DNA of 64,000 nt from NCBI RefSeq assembly GCF_900114785.1, contig NZ_FOUG01000001.1, forward strand, positions 520,397 to 584,396, given 5' to 3'. This document shows, in pieces, positions 49,249-58,047 of this stretch. The notes under the pieces were generated by a model. The model was given only the letters and a program-made list of their open reading frames with translations. It searched no databases and had not been told where the DNA came from. The stretch is from Variovorax sp. OV329. Its GTDB lineage: Bacteria; Pseudomonadota; Gammaproteobacteria; Burkholderiales; Burkholderiaceae_C. Position 1 is the stretch's first letter, and the number at the start of each line of letters is the position of its first letter. Position numbers and translations under genes: made by a program.

Positions 49249-50597
49249 GCGGCGGCCCTTTCCTTGAGCCAGCGCTCCAGGTAGTGGATGTCCACGCCGC
49301 CATCGACGAAGCCTTCGTCGGCCGCCAGTTCGCGGTGCAGGGGCAGGTTGGTGGCGATGCCCTCCACCCGCATCTCGTCCAGCGCCACGCGCAGGCGGGT
49401 GAGGGCGTCCGCGCGGCTGGCGCCGTGCACGATCAGCTTGGCCACCATCGAGTCGTAGTAGGGCGGCACGCGGTAGCCGGCGCGGGCGTGCGAGTCCACG
49501 CGAACGCCCCAGCCGCCCGGCACGTTCCAGTCGGTGATCTGGCCCGGCGAGGGCCGGAAGGTGCGCGGGTCTTCCGCGTTGATGCGGCACTCGAAGGCAT
49601 GGCCCTGGCAGGCGATGTCGGCCTGCGTGAAGGGCAGGGCCTCGCCGCGCGCCACACGGATCTGCTGCTGCACGATGTCGATGGCCGAGGTCAGCTCGGT
49701 CACCGGGTGCTCCACCTGCAGCCGCGTGTTCATCTCGATGAAATAGAAGGCCTCGTTCTCGTAGAGGAACTCGAAGGTGCCCACGCCGCTGTAGCCGATG
49801 CGCCTGCAGGCCTGCGCGCAGCTGTCGCCCACCTGGGCCAGCAGTTCCTGCGGGATGCCGGGGGCAGGCGCTTCCTCGATCACCTTCTGGTGGCGCCGCT
49901 GCAGCGAGCAGTCGCGCGAGCCCAGCCACACGGCGTTGCCGTGGCGGTCGGCCAGCACCTGGATCTCCACGTGGCGCGGGTGCAGAAGGAACTTCTCGAT
50001 GTAGACCTCGGGGTTGCCGAAGGCGCGACCCGCTTCCTCGCGCGTGACCGCCAAGGCCGGCAGCAGCTCGGCCTCGTCGTTCACCACGCGCATGCCGCGC
50101 CCGCCGCCGCCGCCCGCCGCCTTCACGATGACCGGGTAGCCGATCTCGCGGGCGAGGCGGCGCACCTGCGCCGGGTCCTCGGGCAGCGAGGTATCGGGCC
50201 CCGGGACGCAGGGCACGCCGGAAGCGCGCATCGCGCGCTTGGCCGACACCTTGTCCCCCATCACGCGAATGCAGGCCGAACTCGGGCCGATGAAGGTCAG
50301 GCCCGCCTGCTCCACGCGCTCGACGAAGCCGGCGTTCTCCGACAGGAAGCCGTAGCCGGGGTGGATGGCCTGCGCGCCGCTCACCGCGGCCGCCGCCAGG
50401 ATGGCCGGCTGGTTCAGGTAGCTCTGTCCCGGCGCGGCCGGGCCGATGCACAGGGCCTGGTCGGCCAGCGCCAGGTAGGGCGCGTCCTTGTCGGCCTCGG
50501 AATGGACCATGACCACGCGCAGCCCCAGGCCGCGGCAGGCGCGCAGCACGCGCAGGGCGATCTCGCCGCGGTTGGCGATGAGGACGGTGTCAAACAT
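49245..50597 (-). CDS. Biotin carboxylase (AccC family)
   Basis: A 450-residue biotin carboxylase that charges biotin with bicarbonate using ATP. It begins MFDTVLIANRGEIALRVLRA. The glycine-rich ATP-grasp loop KAAGGGGGRGMRVV, IEMNTRLQVEHPVTEL and GHAFECRINAEDP are intact. The ATG at 50597 is at the family start and overlaps the carrier gene stop by 8 bases. Because it sits with pxpBC rather than in an accBC housekeeping pair, it is likely dedicated to this operon's carboxylase; that is inferred. Confidence 0.93.
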   Translation of the reverse strand: MFDTVLIANRGEIALRVLRACRGLGLRVVMVHSEADKDAPYLALADQALCIGPAAPGQSYLNQPAILAAAAVSGAQAIHPGYGFLSENAGFVERVEQAGLTFIGPSSACIRVMGDKVSAKRAMRASGVPCVPGPDTSLPEDPAQVRRLAREIGYPVIVKAAGGGGGRGMRVVNDEAELLPALAVTREEAGRAFGNPEVYIEKFLLHPRHVEIQVLADRHGNAVWLGSRDCSLQRRHQKVIEEAPAPGIPQELLAQVGDSCAQACRRIGYSGVGTFEFLYENEAFYFIEMNTRLQVEHPVTELTSAIDIVQQQIRVARGEALPFTQADIACQGHAFECRINAEDPRTFRPSPGQITDWNVPGGWGVRVDSHARAGYRVPPYYDSMVAKLIVHGASRADALTRLRVALDEMRVEGIATNLPLHRELAADEGFVDGGVDIHYLERWLKERAAA

Positions 50598-51045
50598 GCT
50601 GCACCTGCTCGATGGTGAAGAGGGCCTGCCCCGCCTCGACCTCGGTGCCGCTGGTGGCGCGGACGGCGGCGATGCGGCCGGCACGCTCGGCGCGCACTTC
50701 GTTGAAGACCTTCATCGCCTCGATGGAGCACAGGAGCTGGCCCACCTCGACGACGTCGCCGACCTTGACGAAGGGCGGCTCGCCCGGCGCCTGCTGCAGG
50801 TGCAGCACGCCGAACATCGGCGCCTGGAGTTCCTCGGGGCCGGCTGCGGCGGGCTCGGAAGGCATCGCCGGAGTTGCTTGCGCGGGGCTTGCCGTGGCAG
50901 GCGCGGCGGCACGCGGTGCGGAGCGCGGCACGCCGCCGGTGTTGCGGGCAAGCCGCAGCGTCCAGCCGCCGTGCTCGACTTCCATCTCGTTCAGGTCTGA
51001 TGCCGCCATGGCATCGATGAAGACCTTGATCTGCTGCGCGTCCAT
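50590..51045 (-). CDS. Biotin carboxyl carrier protein (AccB family)
   Basis: A 151-residue carrier with N-terminal MDAQQIKVFIDAMAASDLNE, an Ala/Pro-rich linker and a C-terminal biotinyl domain. The biotinylation motif is IEAMKVFNEVRAERAG with an intact Lys (AMKV). It is the functional partner of the adjacent biotin carboxylase, in contrast to the carrier-like protein at 47119. An alternative ATG at 51060 would add five residues. Confidence 0.92.
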   Translation of the reverse strand: MDAQQIKVFIDAMAASDLNEMEVEHGGWTLRLARNTGGVPRSAPRAAAPATASPAQATPAMPSEPAAAGPEELQAPMFGVLHLQQAPGEPPFVKVGDVVEVGQLLCSIEAMKVFNEVRAERAGRIAAVRATSGTEVEAGQALFTIEQVQHV

Positions 51046-51064
51046 GGCGGGCCTTTTCAACGCT

Positions 51065-51997
51065 TCAGGTGCGGCACTCGGGCACGGGCGAGGGCAGGGG
51101 CTGCCCGTCGAAATGCGCCCGCAGGTTGGCGGCCGTCAGGTCGGCCATGGCCTGGCGGGTGCTGTGCGTGGCGCTGCCGATGTGCGGCGACAGCAGCACG
51201 TTGGGCAGGCGGCGCAGCTGCTCGGGCACGTCGGGCTCGGACTCGAACACGTCCAGCGCGGCACCGGCGATGGCCTTCTGCTCCAGCGCCTCGACGAGCG
51301 CGGCCTGGTCGACCACCGAGCCGCGCGCCACGTTCACCAGGATGCCCTTGGGGCCCAGGGCCTGCAGCACCTCGCGGTTGACCAGGTGGCGGGTGGCGTT
51401 GCCGCCCGGTGTGATGACCACCAGGTAGTCGCTCTGCGCCGCCAGCGCGGCCGCATCCGGGTAGTGTGTATAGGGCAGTTCGGCGCGCGCATGGCGTGCC
51501 GTGTAGGCCACCTGCATGCCGAAGGCTTCCGCGCGCCGGGCGATGCCCTGGCCGATGCGGCCGATGCCCACCAGGCCCAGGCGTGCGCCGGACATCTTTC
51601 GGCCCAGCGCCAGGGCGCCATGCTGCCAGGCGCCCGAGCGCACGTGTGCGTCGGCCTGCACCAGCTGGCGCGAGATGCCCAGCATCAATGCCAGCGCCAG
51701 GTCGGCCACGTCGTCGTTCAGCACGTCGGGCGTGTGCGTCACCGGGATGCCGCGGTCCTTGGCGGCGGCCACGTCCACGCCGTCATAGCCCACGCCCATG
51801 ATCGAGACGATCTCCAGCGCCGGCAGTTGCGTGATGAGCTCGGCGCTCACCCGCGACTCGCCGCCGCCGCAGATGGCGCGGATGCGCGGCGCGACGGCCG
51901 GGTCCAGCGGTAGCTCGTGCACCTGGAAGCGCTCCTGCAGTTGCGGCGCCAGGAGGGGCGAGGGCCTGGCCACCGCCAGCAAGTCGATCTTGGTCAT
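51065..51997 (-). CDS. 2-hydroxyacid dehydrogenase (D-isomer specific family)
   Basis: A 310-residue NAD(P)-dependent reductase of the glyoxylate/hydroxypyruvate type. It has VSIMGVGYDGVDVAAAKDRG, NAD-binding LGLVGIGRIGQGIARR, catalytic Arg in LVNVARGSVVD, Glu in FESEPDVPE, and His in LLSPHIGSATHSTR. The start at 51997 is 13 bases after the RraA gene. It may reduce the keto acid released by RraA-type retro-aldol cleavage; inferred. Confidence 0.92.
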   Translation of the reverse strand: MTKIDLLAVARPSPLLAPQLQERFQVHELPLDPAVAPRIRAICGGGESRVSAELITQLPALEIVSIMGVGYDGVDVAAAKDRGIPVTHTPDVLNDDVADLALALMLGISRQLVQADAHVRSGAWQHGALALGRKMSGARLGLVGIGRIGQGIARRAEAFGMQVAYTARHARAELPYTHYPDAAALAAQSDYLVVITPGGNATRHLVNREVLQALGPKGILVNVARGSVVDQAALVEALEQKAIAGAALDVFESEPDVPEQLRRLPNVLLSPHIGSATHSTRQAMADLTAANLRAHFDGQPLPSPVPECRT

Positions 51998-52010
51998 GGC
52001 GTGCGCTGCT

Positions 52011-52682
52011 TCAGTTGATGGCGCGGGCCTCGAGCCCGGCGACGAAGGAACGGTCCCAGCGGCCCTGGAGAATCTCGGCCATCTGCTCTTCCTCCTTCTT
52101 CTGCTGCGCCAGCGCCTTGTCGATGATCGCGCCGGCCTCGCTGGCGGGGAAGGCCAGCAGGCCGTCCTGGTCGCCGACGATGATGTCGCCCGGCTCCACC
52201 ACCATGCCGCCGATGCACACCGGCACGTTGATCTCGCCGGGGCCGTTCTTGTAGGGTCCGCGGTGGTTGGCACCACGGGCGTACACCGGGAACTCGCGCT
52301 CGCGGATCTCGGCGATGTCTCGGATCGCGCCTTCGATCACCACGCCGGTCAGGCCCAGCATGGCTGCGCCGGCGGTCATGATGCCGCCCACCACGGCGTT
52401 GGTCAGGTCGCCGCCGGCGTCCACCACCAGCACGTCACCAGGACGGCAGTAGTCGAAGGCACGCAGCGTCGTGAGGTTGTCGCCACCGCGGGTGCGCACG
52501 GTGACTGCCGTGCCCACCATGGTGAACTTGCCCGGCTTGTGGAAGGGCAGCAGGCCGACGCTGCCGGTGCCGCGGTGCAGGCTGTCGCTCAGCAGCGGCA
52601 GGGCGATGGTGCGCAGCAGTTCGAGGTGCTTGGGATCGGCCTGCGTCGACGAATCGCGGCGGCGGGCTCCGAATTGGGTCAT
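52011..52682 (-). CDS. RraA family protein, HMG aldolase-like
   Basis: A 223-residue RraA-fold protein of the 4-hydroxy-4-methyl-2-oxoglutarate aldolase/oxaloacetate decarboxylase group. Motifs are LLSDSLHRGTG, DVLVVDAGGDLTNAVVGGIM, GLTGVVIEGAIRDIAEIRE and VEPGDIIVGDQDGLLAFPAS. It is the first gene of the minus-strand operon, with a Nac-type dyad 101 bases upstream. Confidence 0.88.
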   Translation of the reverse strand: MTQFGARRRDSSTQADPKHLELLRTIALPLLSDSLHRGTGSVGLLPFHKPGKFTMVGTAVTVRTRGGDNLTTLRAFDYCRPGDVLVVDAGGDLTNAVVGGIMTAGAAMLGLTGVVIEGAIRDIAEIREREFPVYARGANHRGPYKNGPGEINVPVCIGGMVVEPGDIIVGDQDGLLAFPASEAGAIIDKALAQQKKEEEQMAEILQGRWDRSFVAGLEARAIN

Positions 52683-52782
52683 GGCGTGTCCTTGTGCGGA
52701 ATCGGGTGGACGGCAGGGTTGCCGGTATGGACAGCGTAGGCATCGCCACCCCCGCGCACAAAGACAGATTGCCTATTCCAAG

Positions 52783-52797
52783 ATAAGAAGCGCTTAT
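52783..52797. promoter_or_regulatory. Nac-type LysR site B (ATAAG-N5-CTTAT)
   Basis: ATAAGAAGCGCTTAT is a perfect 5+5 dyad fitting ATA-N9-TAT. It lies in the 167-base gap before the RraA-led operon, in a position suited to activation of that operon. It has the same arms as site A at 46299. Confidence 0.65.
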
Positions 52798-52849
52798 GGA
52801 AGGCCGCGCGCGGCGGCCTTCTTCGCTCCCGGAGCGAGGGCCGGCCCCC

Positions 52850-53872
52850 TCAATGCGCCCAGCGCAGAAGCGCCAGGGCCAGGGCGGCGATGAACGCCGT
52901 CTCTCCCACCATGAGCACCACCGGCTTGAGTCCCACGTCCATCAGTTCTCGCAATTGCGTCTTCATCCCGATGCCGGCCATGGCTGCCACGAGGAACCAA
53001 CCCGAGAGATCGCTGCCGCCGGTGGCGAGGGCCTTCGGCAGCCAGCCGGTGCTGTTGATCGCCACCAGCGCGGCGAATGCGACCGCGAACCACGGCAGCA
53101 GCGCCGGAGGAGAAGCGCCGACGGCCCTGCCGGTCGTGCGGACGAACATCGCGGCGAAGAGGATCACCGGCAGCAGCGCCGACACTCGCATCAGCTTGAC
53201 CAGCGTGGCAGTGTCGCCGGTGGCTTGCGACATGCCATAGCCCGCGCCCACCACCTGCGCCACGTCGTGAATGGTGGCTCCGAGGAAGACGCCGGCCGCG
53301 TGCTCGTCCATGCCGAGGGCGCGCGCGATCATGGGGTAGGCGATCATGGTCAAGGTCGACAGCGCCGACACGCCCACCACGGTGAACAGCGTCGCGCGCT
53401 CCTTCAGCGGATGGGGTGGCAGCGCCGCGGCCAGCGCCAGTGCGGCCGAGGCGCCGCAGATCGCGGTGGCGCCGCCGCTGAGCAGGCCGAACAAAACGCT
53501 GAATCCCATCAGCCGCGCCACCACCATCGACACCCCGATGGTCAGCACCAGCGACACCGCCACCACCAGCACCGGATGCCAGCCCAGCGCCATCACCTGG
53601 GCGGCAGTGATGCGCAGCCCGAGCAGCGCCACGCCCCAGCGCAGCACATGGCGCGCGGTGAACTCGATGCCGGGCTTGCATGGCCCGTCGGCGGAAAGGA
53701 AGTTCATCGCCATCCCGAGGACGAGCGCGAACAGCATCACCGGTGCGCCGTAGTGTTGCGACAGGAAGGTCGCCGCGGCAGCGACCACCGCGCAGGCGAG
53801 GGTGCCGGGAAAGAGCGCGCGGCCACGGGCCGGCCACGCGTCGATGGAGAGGGCGGTCATGGGCGTGTGCAT
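52850..53872 (-). CDS. YeiH family membrane protein (putative sulfate exporter)
   Basis: A 340-residue integral membrane protein with about ten hydrophobic segments of the YeiH/UPF0324 family. Typical blocks are GIEFTARHVLRWGVALLGLR, SGGATAICGASAALALAAAL, VFLGATIHDVAQVVGAGYGM and GWFLVAAMAGIGMKTQLREL. The family is annotated as sulfate exporter but substrate data are thin. The start MHTPMTALSI at 53872 lies 8 bases after the quinone oxidoreductase stop. Confidence 0.88.
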   Translation of the reverse strand: MHTPMTALSIDAWPARGRALFPGTLACAVVAAAATFLSQHYGAPVMLFALVLGMAMNFLSADGPCKPGIEFTARHVLRWGVALLGLRITAAQVMALGWHPVLVVAVSLVLTIGVSMVVARLMGFSVLFGLLSGGATAICGASAALALAAALPPHPLKERATLFTVVGVSALSTLTMIAYPMIARALGMDEHAAGVFLGATIHDVAQVVGAGYGMSQATGDTATLVKLMRVSALLPVILFAAMFVRTTGRAVGASPPALLPWFAVAFAALVAINSTGWLPKALATGGSDLSGWFLVAAMAGIGMKTQLRELMDVGLKPVVLMVGETAFIAALALALLRWAH

Positions 53873-53880
53873 GACGAAGC

Positions 53881-54852
53881 TCAGGGCACGAGCACGGTGG
53901 CGCCGGTGGTCTTGCGGCCCTCGAGCGCGCGGTGCGCTTCGGCCGCATCTGCGAGCGCGAAGCTCTGCTGCGGCTCGCTCACGATGCGCCCGGCCAGCAC
54001 ATGGCCGAACAGCTCCTCGGCCATGGCGAGCATGTGCGCGCGCGGGTGGATGTAGTGCGCCATCGCCGGCCGCGTGAGCCAGATCGAGCCCTTGGTGGCC
54101 AGCTCCCGGGTGTCGATCACCACCGGGCCCGAAGAGGTGCCATTGCTCACCAGCGCGCCGCGCGGCTGCAGGGAGTCGAGCGAAGCCTGCAGCGTGTCCT
54201 TGCCGACCGAGTCGTAGACCACAGGCACGCCTTTTCCGTCGGTGATTTCGCGCACGCGCCGGGCGATGTCCTCGCGCGAGGTCACGATGGTGTGGGTGCA
54301 TCCGTTGGCCCGCGCGATCGCGGCCTTCTCGTCGGTGCTGACGGTGCCGATCATCGTGACGCCGAGGGCGCGCGCCCACTGGCAGGCGATCAGGCCCACG
54401 CCGCCGGCAGCCGCGTGGTAGAGGATGGTCTCGCCGCCCTGCAACGGGAAGACCTGCCGGAACAGGTACTGCGCCGTCATGCCTTTCATCATGAGCGTGG
54501 CGGCGGTGCGGTCGGAGATGCCATCGGGCAGCGGGATCAGCACGTCGGCAGGCATCACGCGCGCCCGGCTGTACGCGCCTTGCGGCCCGATGAGGTAGCC
54601 CACGCGGTCGCCCACGTGGATGTCGGTGACACCGGGACCCACGGCCTCGACCACACCGACCGCATCGGAGCCGAGTCCGCTGGGCAAGGCCAGCGGATAG
54701 CGGCCCGTGCGGAAGTAGACGTCGATGAAGTTGACGGCGATGAGGCTGTGGCGCAGGCGGACCTCGCCGGGGCCGGGGTCGCGGAGCTCGACGTGTTCGA
54801 GCTTCAGGACGTCGGCGTTGCCTGTCTCGTGGAAGCGGATGGCCTGATTCAT
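53881..54852 (-). CDS. NADPH:quinone reductase-like medium-chain oxidoreductase
   Basis: A 323-residue zinc-free MDR enzyme of the quinone oxidoreductase family. Markers are IAVNFIDVYFRTGRYPLALP, GLGSDAVGVVEAVGPGVTD, the cofactor-fold motif ILYHAAAGGVGLIACQWARA, and VVYDSVGKDTLQASLDSL. It catalyses NADPH-dependent reduction of quinones or enones. Divergent from the Bug-type gene. Confidence 0.93.
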   Translation of the reverse strand: MNQAIRFHETGNADVLKLEHVELRDPGPGEVRLRHSLIAVNFIDVYFRTGRYPLALPSGLGSDAVGVVEAVGPGVTDIHVGDRVGYLIGPQGAYSRARVMPADVLIPLPDGISDRTAATLMMKGMTAQYLFRQVFPLQGGETILYHAAAGGVGLIACQWARALGVTMIGTVSTDEKAAIARANGCTHTIVTSREDIARRVREITDGKGVPVVYDSVGKDTLQASLDSLQPRGALVSNGTSSGPVVIDTRELATKGSIWLTRPAMAHYIHPRAHMLAMAEELFGHVLAGRIVSEPQQSFALADAAEAHRALEGRKTTGATVLVP

Positions 54853-55047
54853 TCTGGGTTTCCTGACCTGTCTGGATAACGGATGGGGAGGATTCTTGCG
54901 GCGTGCCGCAGCAACAGGAAGCGTCGGCGCGGCGATGTCCCGGATCGACAAATCCATGCCCCAGATAAGCAAGAACCGAGAGCGCGGTCCGCCAGATACT
55001 GGCGCCACAGGCTCCGAGGCCTGCATGACAAATACCGGAGACAAGAA

Positions 55048-56016
55048 ATGAAGAAACTGCACTTCGCACGCGCCGCCATCGCGCTGGTCGCAGGCTCGCT
55101 GGCCCTGAGCGCCTGGGCCTTCGGCGAGAAGCCTGTGAGGCTCGTGGTGCCTGCGCCGCCAGGCGGAACCATGGACATCGTCGCGCGCGTCGTCGGACAG
55201 CAGATGGCGCTGGACATCGGCCGGCCCGTGATCGTCGAGAACCGTCCCGGTGCCGGCGGCTCGATCGGCCTGCAGGCCATGCTGCAGGCGCCGCCCGATG
55301 GCAACACCATCGTGATGGCGGCAAGCAACGTGCTGGCTGAGACGCCGCAGGTGGTGAAGATGCCCTTCGATCCGCTCAAGGACGTGGTGCCCATCGCGGC
55401 GGTGGCGCGCTCGGGCGTGGTGCTCGTGACGGCGGCCGGCTACCCGGCCAAGGACTTCCAGGGCCTGGTCGCCGAGCTGAAGACGCGCAAGGGCAAATCC
55501 AGCTTCGCCAGCTACAGCCCCGGCACCGTGTCGCAGTACGCCGGCCTGATCCTGAGCGACCGAGCCGGCCTGGACATGCAGCACGTTGGCTATGCCGGCT
55601 CCCCGCCGGCGCTGCAGGACTTGCTCGGTGGGCAGGTCGACATCATGTTCGACGGCATGCTGACCTCGATGCCGCTGATCAAGGCCGGCAAGCTGCGTGC
55701 CTATGCCTTCAGCGGCAAGACCCGCTCGCGCTACCTGCCCGACGTGCCCACGACGACCGAACTGGGCTATCCGGACCTCCAGTTCCGCGGATGGGTCGGC
55801 TTCATCGGCTCGAGCAAGCTGCCGGCCGATGTGCTCGCGAAGCTGCACGCCACGATCGAAAAGGCGGCGCAGGCCCCCGCGGTGCAGCAGAAGTTGACCG
55901 AAGTGGGCCTGGAGCCCGAACTCAGCATCGACACGCCCGCGCTGCTCAGCGAGACCCGGGCCATGTTCGAGCACAACGCCGCCATCGTCAGGAAGTTCCG
56001 CATCCAGGCGAACTGA
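55048..56016 (+). CDS. Bug/TctC family solute-binding protein
   Basis: A 322-residue periplasmic binding protein with a signal peptide (MKKLHFARAAIALVAGSLAL, cleavage after SAWA). Family markers are PVRLVVPAPPGGTMDIVARV, VIVENRPGAGGSIGLQAM, and YLPDVPTTTELGYPDLQFRG. No tctA/tctB membrane genes lie nearby, so it is an orphan receptor or scavenger, common in Burkholderiales. It is followed by the dioxygenase after 32 bases. The start at 55048 has a GGAGACAAGAA ribosome site. Confidence 0.92.
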   Translation: MKKLHFARAAIALVAGSLALSAWAFGEKPVRLVVPAPPGGTMDIVARVVGQQMALDIGRPVIVENRPGAGGSIGLQAMLQAPPDGNTIVMAASNVLAETPQVVKMPFDPLKDVVPIAAVARSGVVLVTAAGYPAKDFQGLVAELKTRKGKSSFASYSPGTVSQYAGLILSDRAGLDMQHVGYAGSPPALQDLLGGQVDIMFDGMLTSMPLIKAGKLRAYAFSGKTRSRYLPDVPTTTELGYPDLQFRGWVGFIGSSKLPADVLAKLHATIEKAAQAPAVQQKLTEVGLEPELSIDTPALLSETRAMFEHNAAIVRKFRIQAN

Positions 56017-56048
56017 CCGGCCCCCGTCATTCCACCGGAGACCCTCTC

Positions 56049-56891
56049 ATGAACATCAGACCCATCACGCCCTCGCTGGGGGCGGAAGTCTCGGACGTCC
56101 ACCTCGGCGAAGCCTCCCGCGACCCTGACCGTTTTGCGCAGGTCCGCGCCGCGCTGCTCAAGCACAAGGTGCTGTTCTTTCGCGGGCAGGACATCACGCG
56201 TGCCGAACACGTCGCCTTCGCACGTTGCCTGGGCGAGCTCGAAGACCACCCGGTGGCCGGTAGCGACCCCGAGAATCCGGGCCTGGTCCGCATCTACCGA
56301 AGCGACAACAAGCACAGCTACGAGAACACCTACCACTGCGACGGCCTGTGGCGCCCCAGGCCCGCGATGGGCGCGGTACTGCGCTGCATCGAGTGCCCCG
56401 AGATCGGCGGCGACACCATCTGGGTCAACATGGTTCAGGCGCACGATGAACTGCCCGACGAGATCAAGCACAAGATCGCCAACCTGCGCGCCAAGGCCAG
56501 CATCGAGCATTCCTTCGGTGCGGTGATGCCGCTCGAGGCCCGCATCAAGCTGGGCCAGGACCACCCGCCGGTGGAACACCCGGTGGTGCGCACGCACCCG
56601 GAGACCGGCGAGAAGGTGCTCTATGTCGGCAGCTTCACCACGCACTTCGCGAACTACAGCACGCCCGAGAACGTGCGGCACGGCATCGACAAGACGCCGG
56701 GCGCGGCGCTGCTGCTGAACTACCTGCTCAGCCGGGCCACCATCCCCGAGTACCAGGTGCGCTGGTCCTGGCAGCCAGGCGACGTGGTCGTCTGGGACAA
56801 CCGCAGCACGCAGCACTACGCGTTGAACGACTACTGGCCCGCGCCGCGCAAGATGGAACGGGCCGGCATCGTCGGCGACGTGCCTTACTGA
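56049..56891 (+). CDS. TauD/TfdA family Fe(II)/2-oxoglutarate dioxygenase
   Basis: A 280-residue dioxygenase. Fe ligands: TYHCDGLW gives HxD, and the distal His is in STQHYALNDYWPAPRKMERA; the 2-oxoglutarate-binding Arg is likely in the same block. Also seen are LLKHKVLFFRGQDITRAEHV and GDTIWVNMVQAHDELPDEI. Oxidises an organic acid or sulfonate-type substrate; the actual one is unknown. Part of the Bug-dioxygenase-BKACE operon. Confidence 0.92.
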   Translation: MNIRPITPSLGAEVSDVHLGEASRDPDRFAQVRAALLKHKVLFFRGQDITRAEHVAFARCLGELEDHPVAGSDPENPGLVRIYRSDNKHSYENTYHCDGLWRPRPAMGAVLRCIECPEIGGDTIWVNMVQAHDELPDEIKHKIANLRAKASIEHSFGAVMPLEARIKLGQDHPPVEHPVVRTHPETGEKVLYVGSFTTHFANYSTPENVRHGIDKTPGAALLLNYLLSRATIPEYQVRWSWQPGDVVVWDNRSTQHYALNDYWPAPRKMERAGIVGDVPY

Positions 56892-56941
56892 CTGGCACCG
56901 CCGAATTCGACACCCACTCACCCATCTGGAGACACAACGCC

Positions 56942-58000
56942 ATGAACTTCCTCGACGGCCACCTGTTCCCCGAGAACCAGCAGCCCCTGATCATCACTGC
57001 CGCCCCCTACGCGCCGGGCTGGCTTCCTTCGGACTTCCCGGAAGAGATTCCGGTCACGATGGCGCAGCAGATCCAGAAGGCGGTGGATTGCTACAACGCG
57101 GGCGCGACCGTGCTGCACCTGCACGTGCGCGAGCTCGACGGCAAAGGAAGCAAGCGACTGTCGAAGTTCAACGAGCTGATCGCGGGCGTGCGCAGGGCGG
57201 TGCCGGAAATGATCATCCAGGTCGGGGGCTCGATCTCCTTCGCGCCGGAGAGCGAAGGCGCGGCCGCCAAGTGGCTGTCGGACGACACCCGCCACATGCT
57301 CGCGGAGCTCGAGCCCACGCCCGACCAGGTGACGGTGACCGTCAACACCTCGCAGATGAACGTGACGGAGCATGCCGAGCTGGCCGACTTCAAGGGCACC
57401 TCGCGCGAGATTCCCGCCATCTTCGATGCCTACAAGGAAATGACGGTTCCTGCACAACCCGGCTGGGTCGAGGAACACATCCGCCGCCTCAGCAAGGCGG
57501 GCATCCAGAGTGCGTTCCAGTGCTACAACATCAACAGCTTCGAATCGGTCGAGAGGCTGATGCGCCGCGGCGTCTACAAGGGGCCGCTGGTGCTGAACTG
57601 GGTGGCGATCAGCGGCGGCATGGACGCGCCCAACATCTACAACCTCGCCAACTTCGTGCGCGCCGTGCCCGATGGTGCGGTGCTCACGGTGGAAAGCTCG
57701 GTGCGCAACGTGCTGCCGGTGAACATGATGGGCATCGCCATGGGCTTGCATGTGCGCTGCGGCACCGAGGACGTGCTCTGGAACCAGACGCGCTCGGCCA
57801 AGATCGGCACCGTGGCGCAGATCGAGCAGCTGGTGCACATCTCGCGCGAATTCGGCCGCCCGATCGCGACGGCGCAGCAGGCGCGCGAGATCTCGAAGAT
57901 CGGCGTCTTCTACGGCACGGCGGAGGAATCGCTGCAGGCCAACGGATTCGCGCCCAATCGCAACGGGGCCAACCAGGGGTTCCTGCGAAAGGCGGCCTGA
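56942..58000 (+). CDS. BKACE family protein (3-keto-5-aminohexanoate cleavage enzyme-like)
   Basis: A 352-residue member of the beta-keto acid cleavage enzyme family, which cleaves beta-keto acids with acetyl-CoA using Zn. Metal site HLHVRELDGKGSKRLSKFN and later NWVAISGGMDAPNIYNLANF, MGLHVRCGTEDVLWNQT are typical. N-terminal PLIITAAPYAPGWLPSDFPE differs a little from the usual TAAxTGA text. It probably acts on a product of the upstream dioxygenase; inferred from operon position. Confidence 0.88.
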   Translation: MNFLDGHLFPENQQPLIITAAPYAPGWLPSDFPEEIPVTMAQQIQKAVDCYNAGATVLHLHVRELDGKGSKRLSKFNELIAGVRRAVPEMIIQVGGSISFAPESEGAAAKWLSDDTRHMLAELEPTPDQVTVTVNTSQMNVTEHAELADFKGTSREIPAIFDAYKEMTVPAQPGWVEEHIRRLSKAGIQSAFQCYNINSFESVERLMRRGVYKGPLVLNWVAISGGMDAPNIYNLANFVRAVPDGAVLTVESSVRNVLPVNMMGIAMGLHVRCGTEDVLWNQTRSAKIGTVAQIEQLVHISREFGRPIATAQQAREISKIGVFYGTAEESLQANGFAPNRNGANQGFLRKAA

Positions 58001-58047
58001 CTCCTCGTGGAGACCATGGCGCACGCCATGCGATTCGAAGAAGTCGG

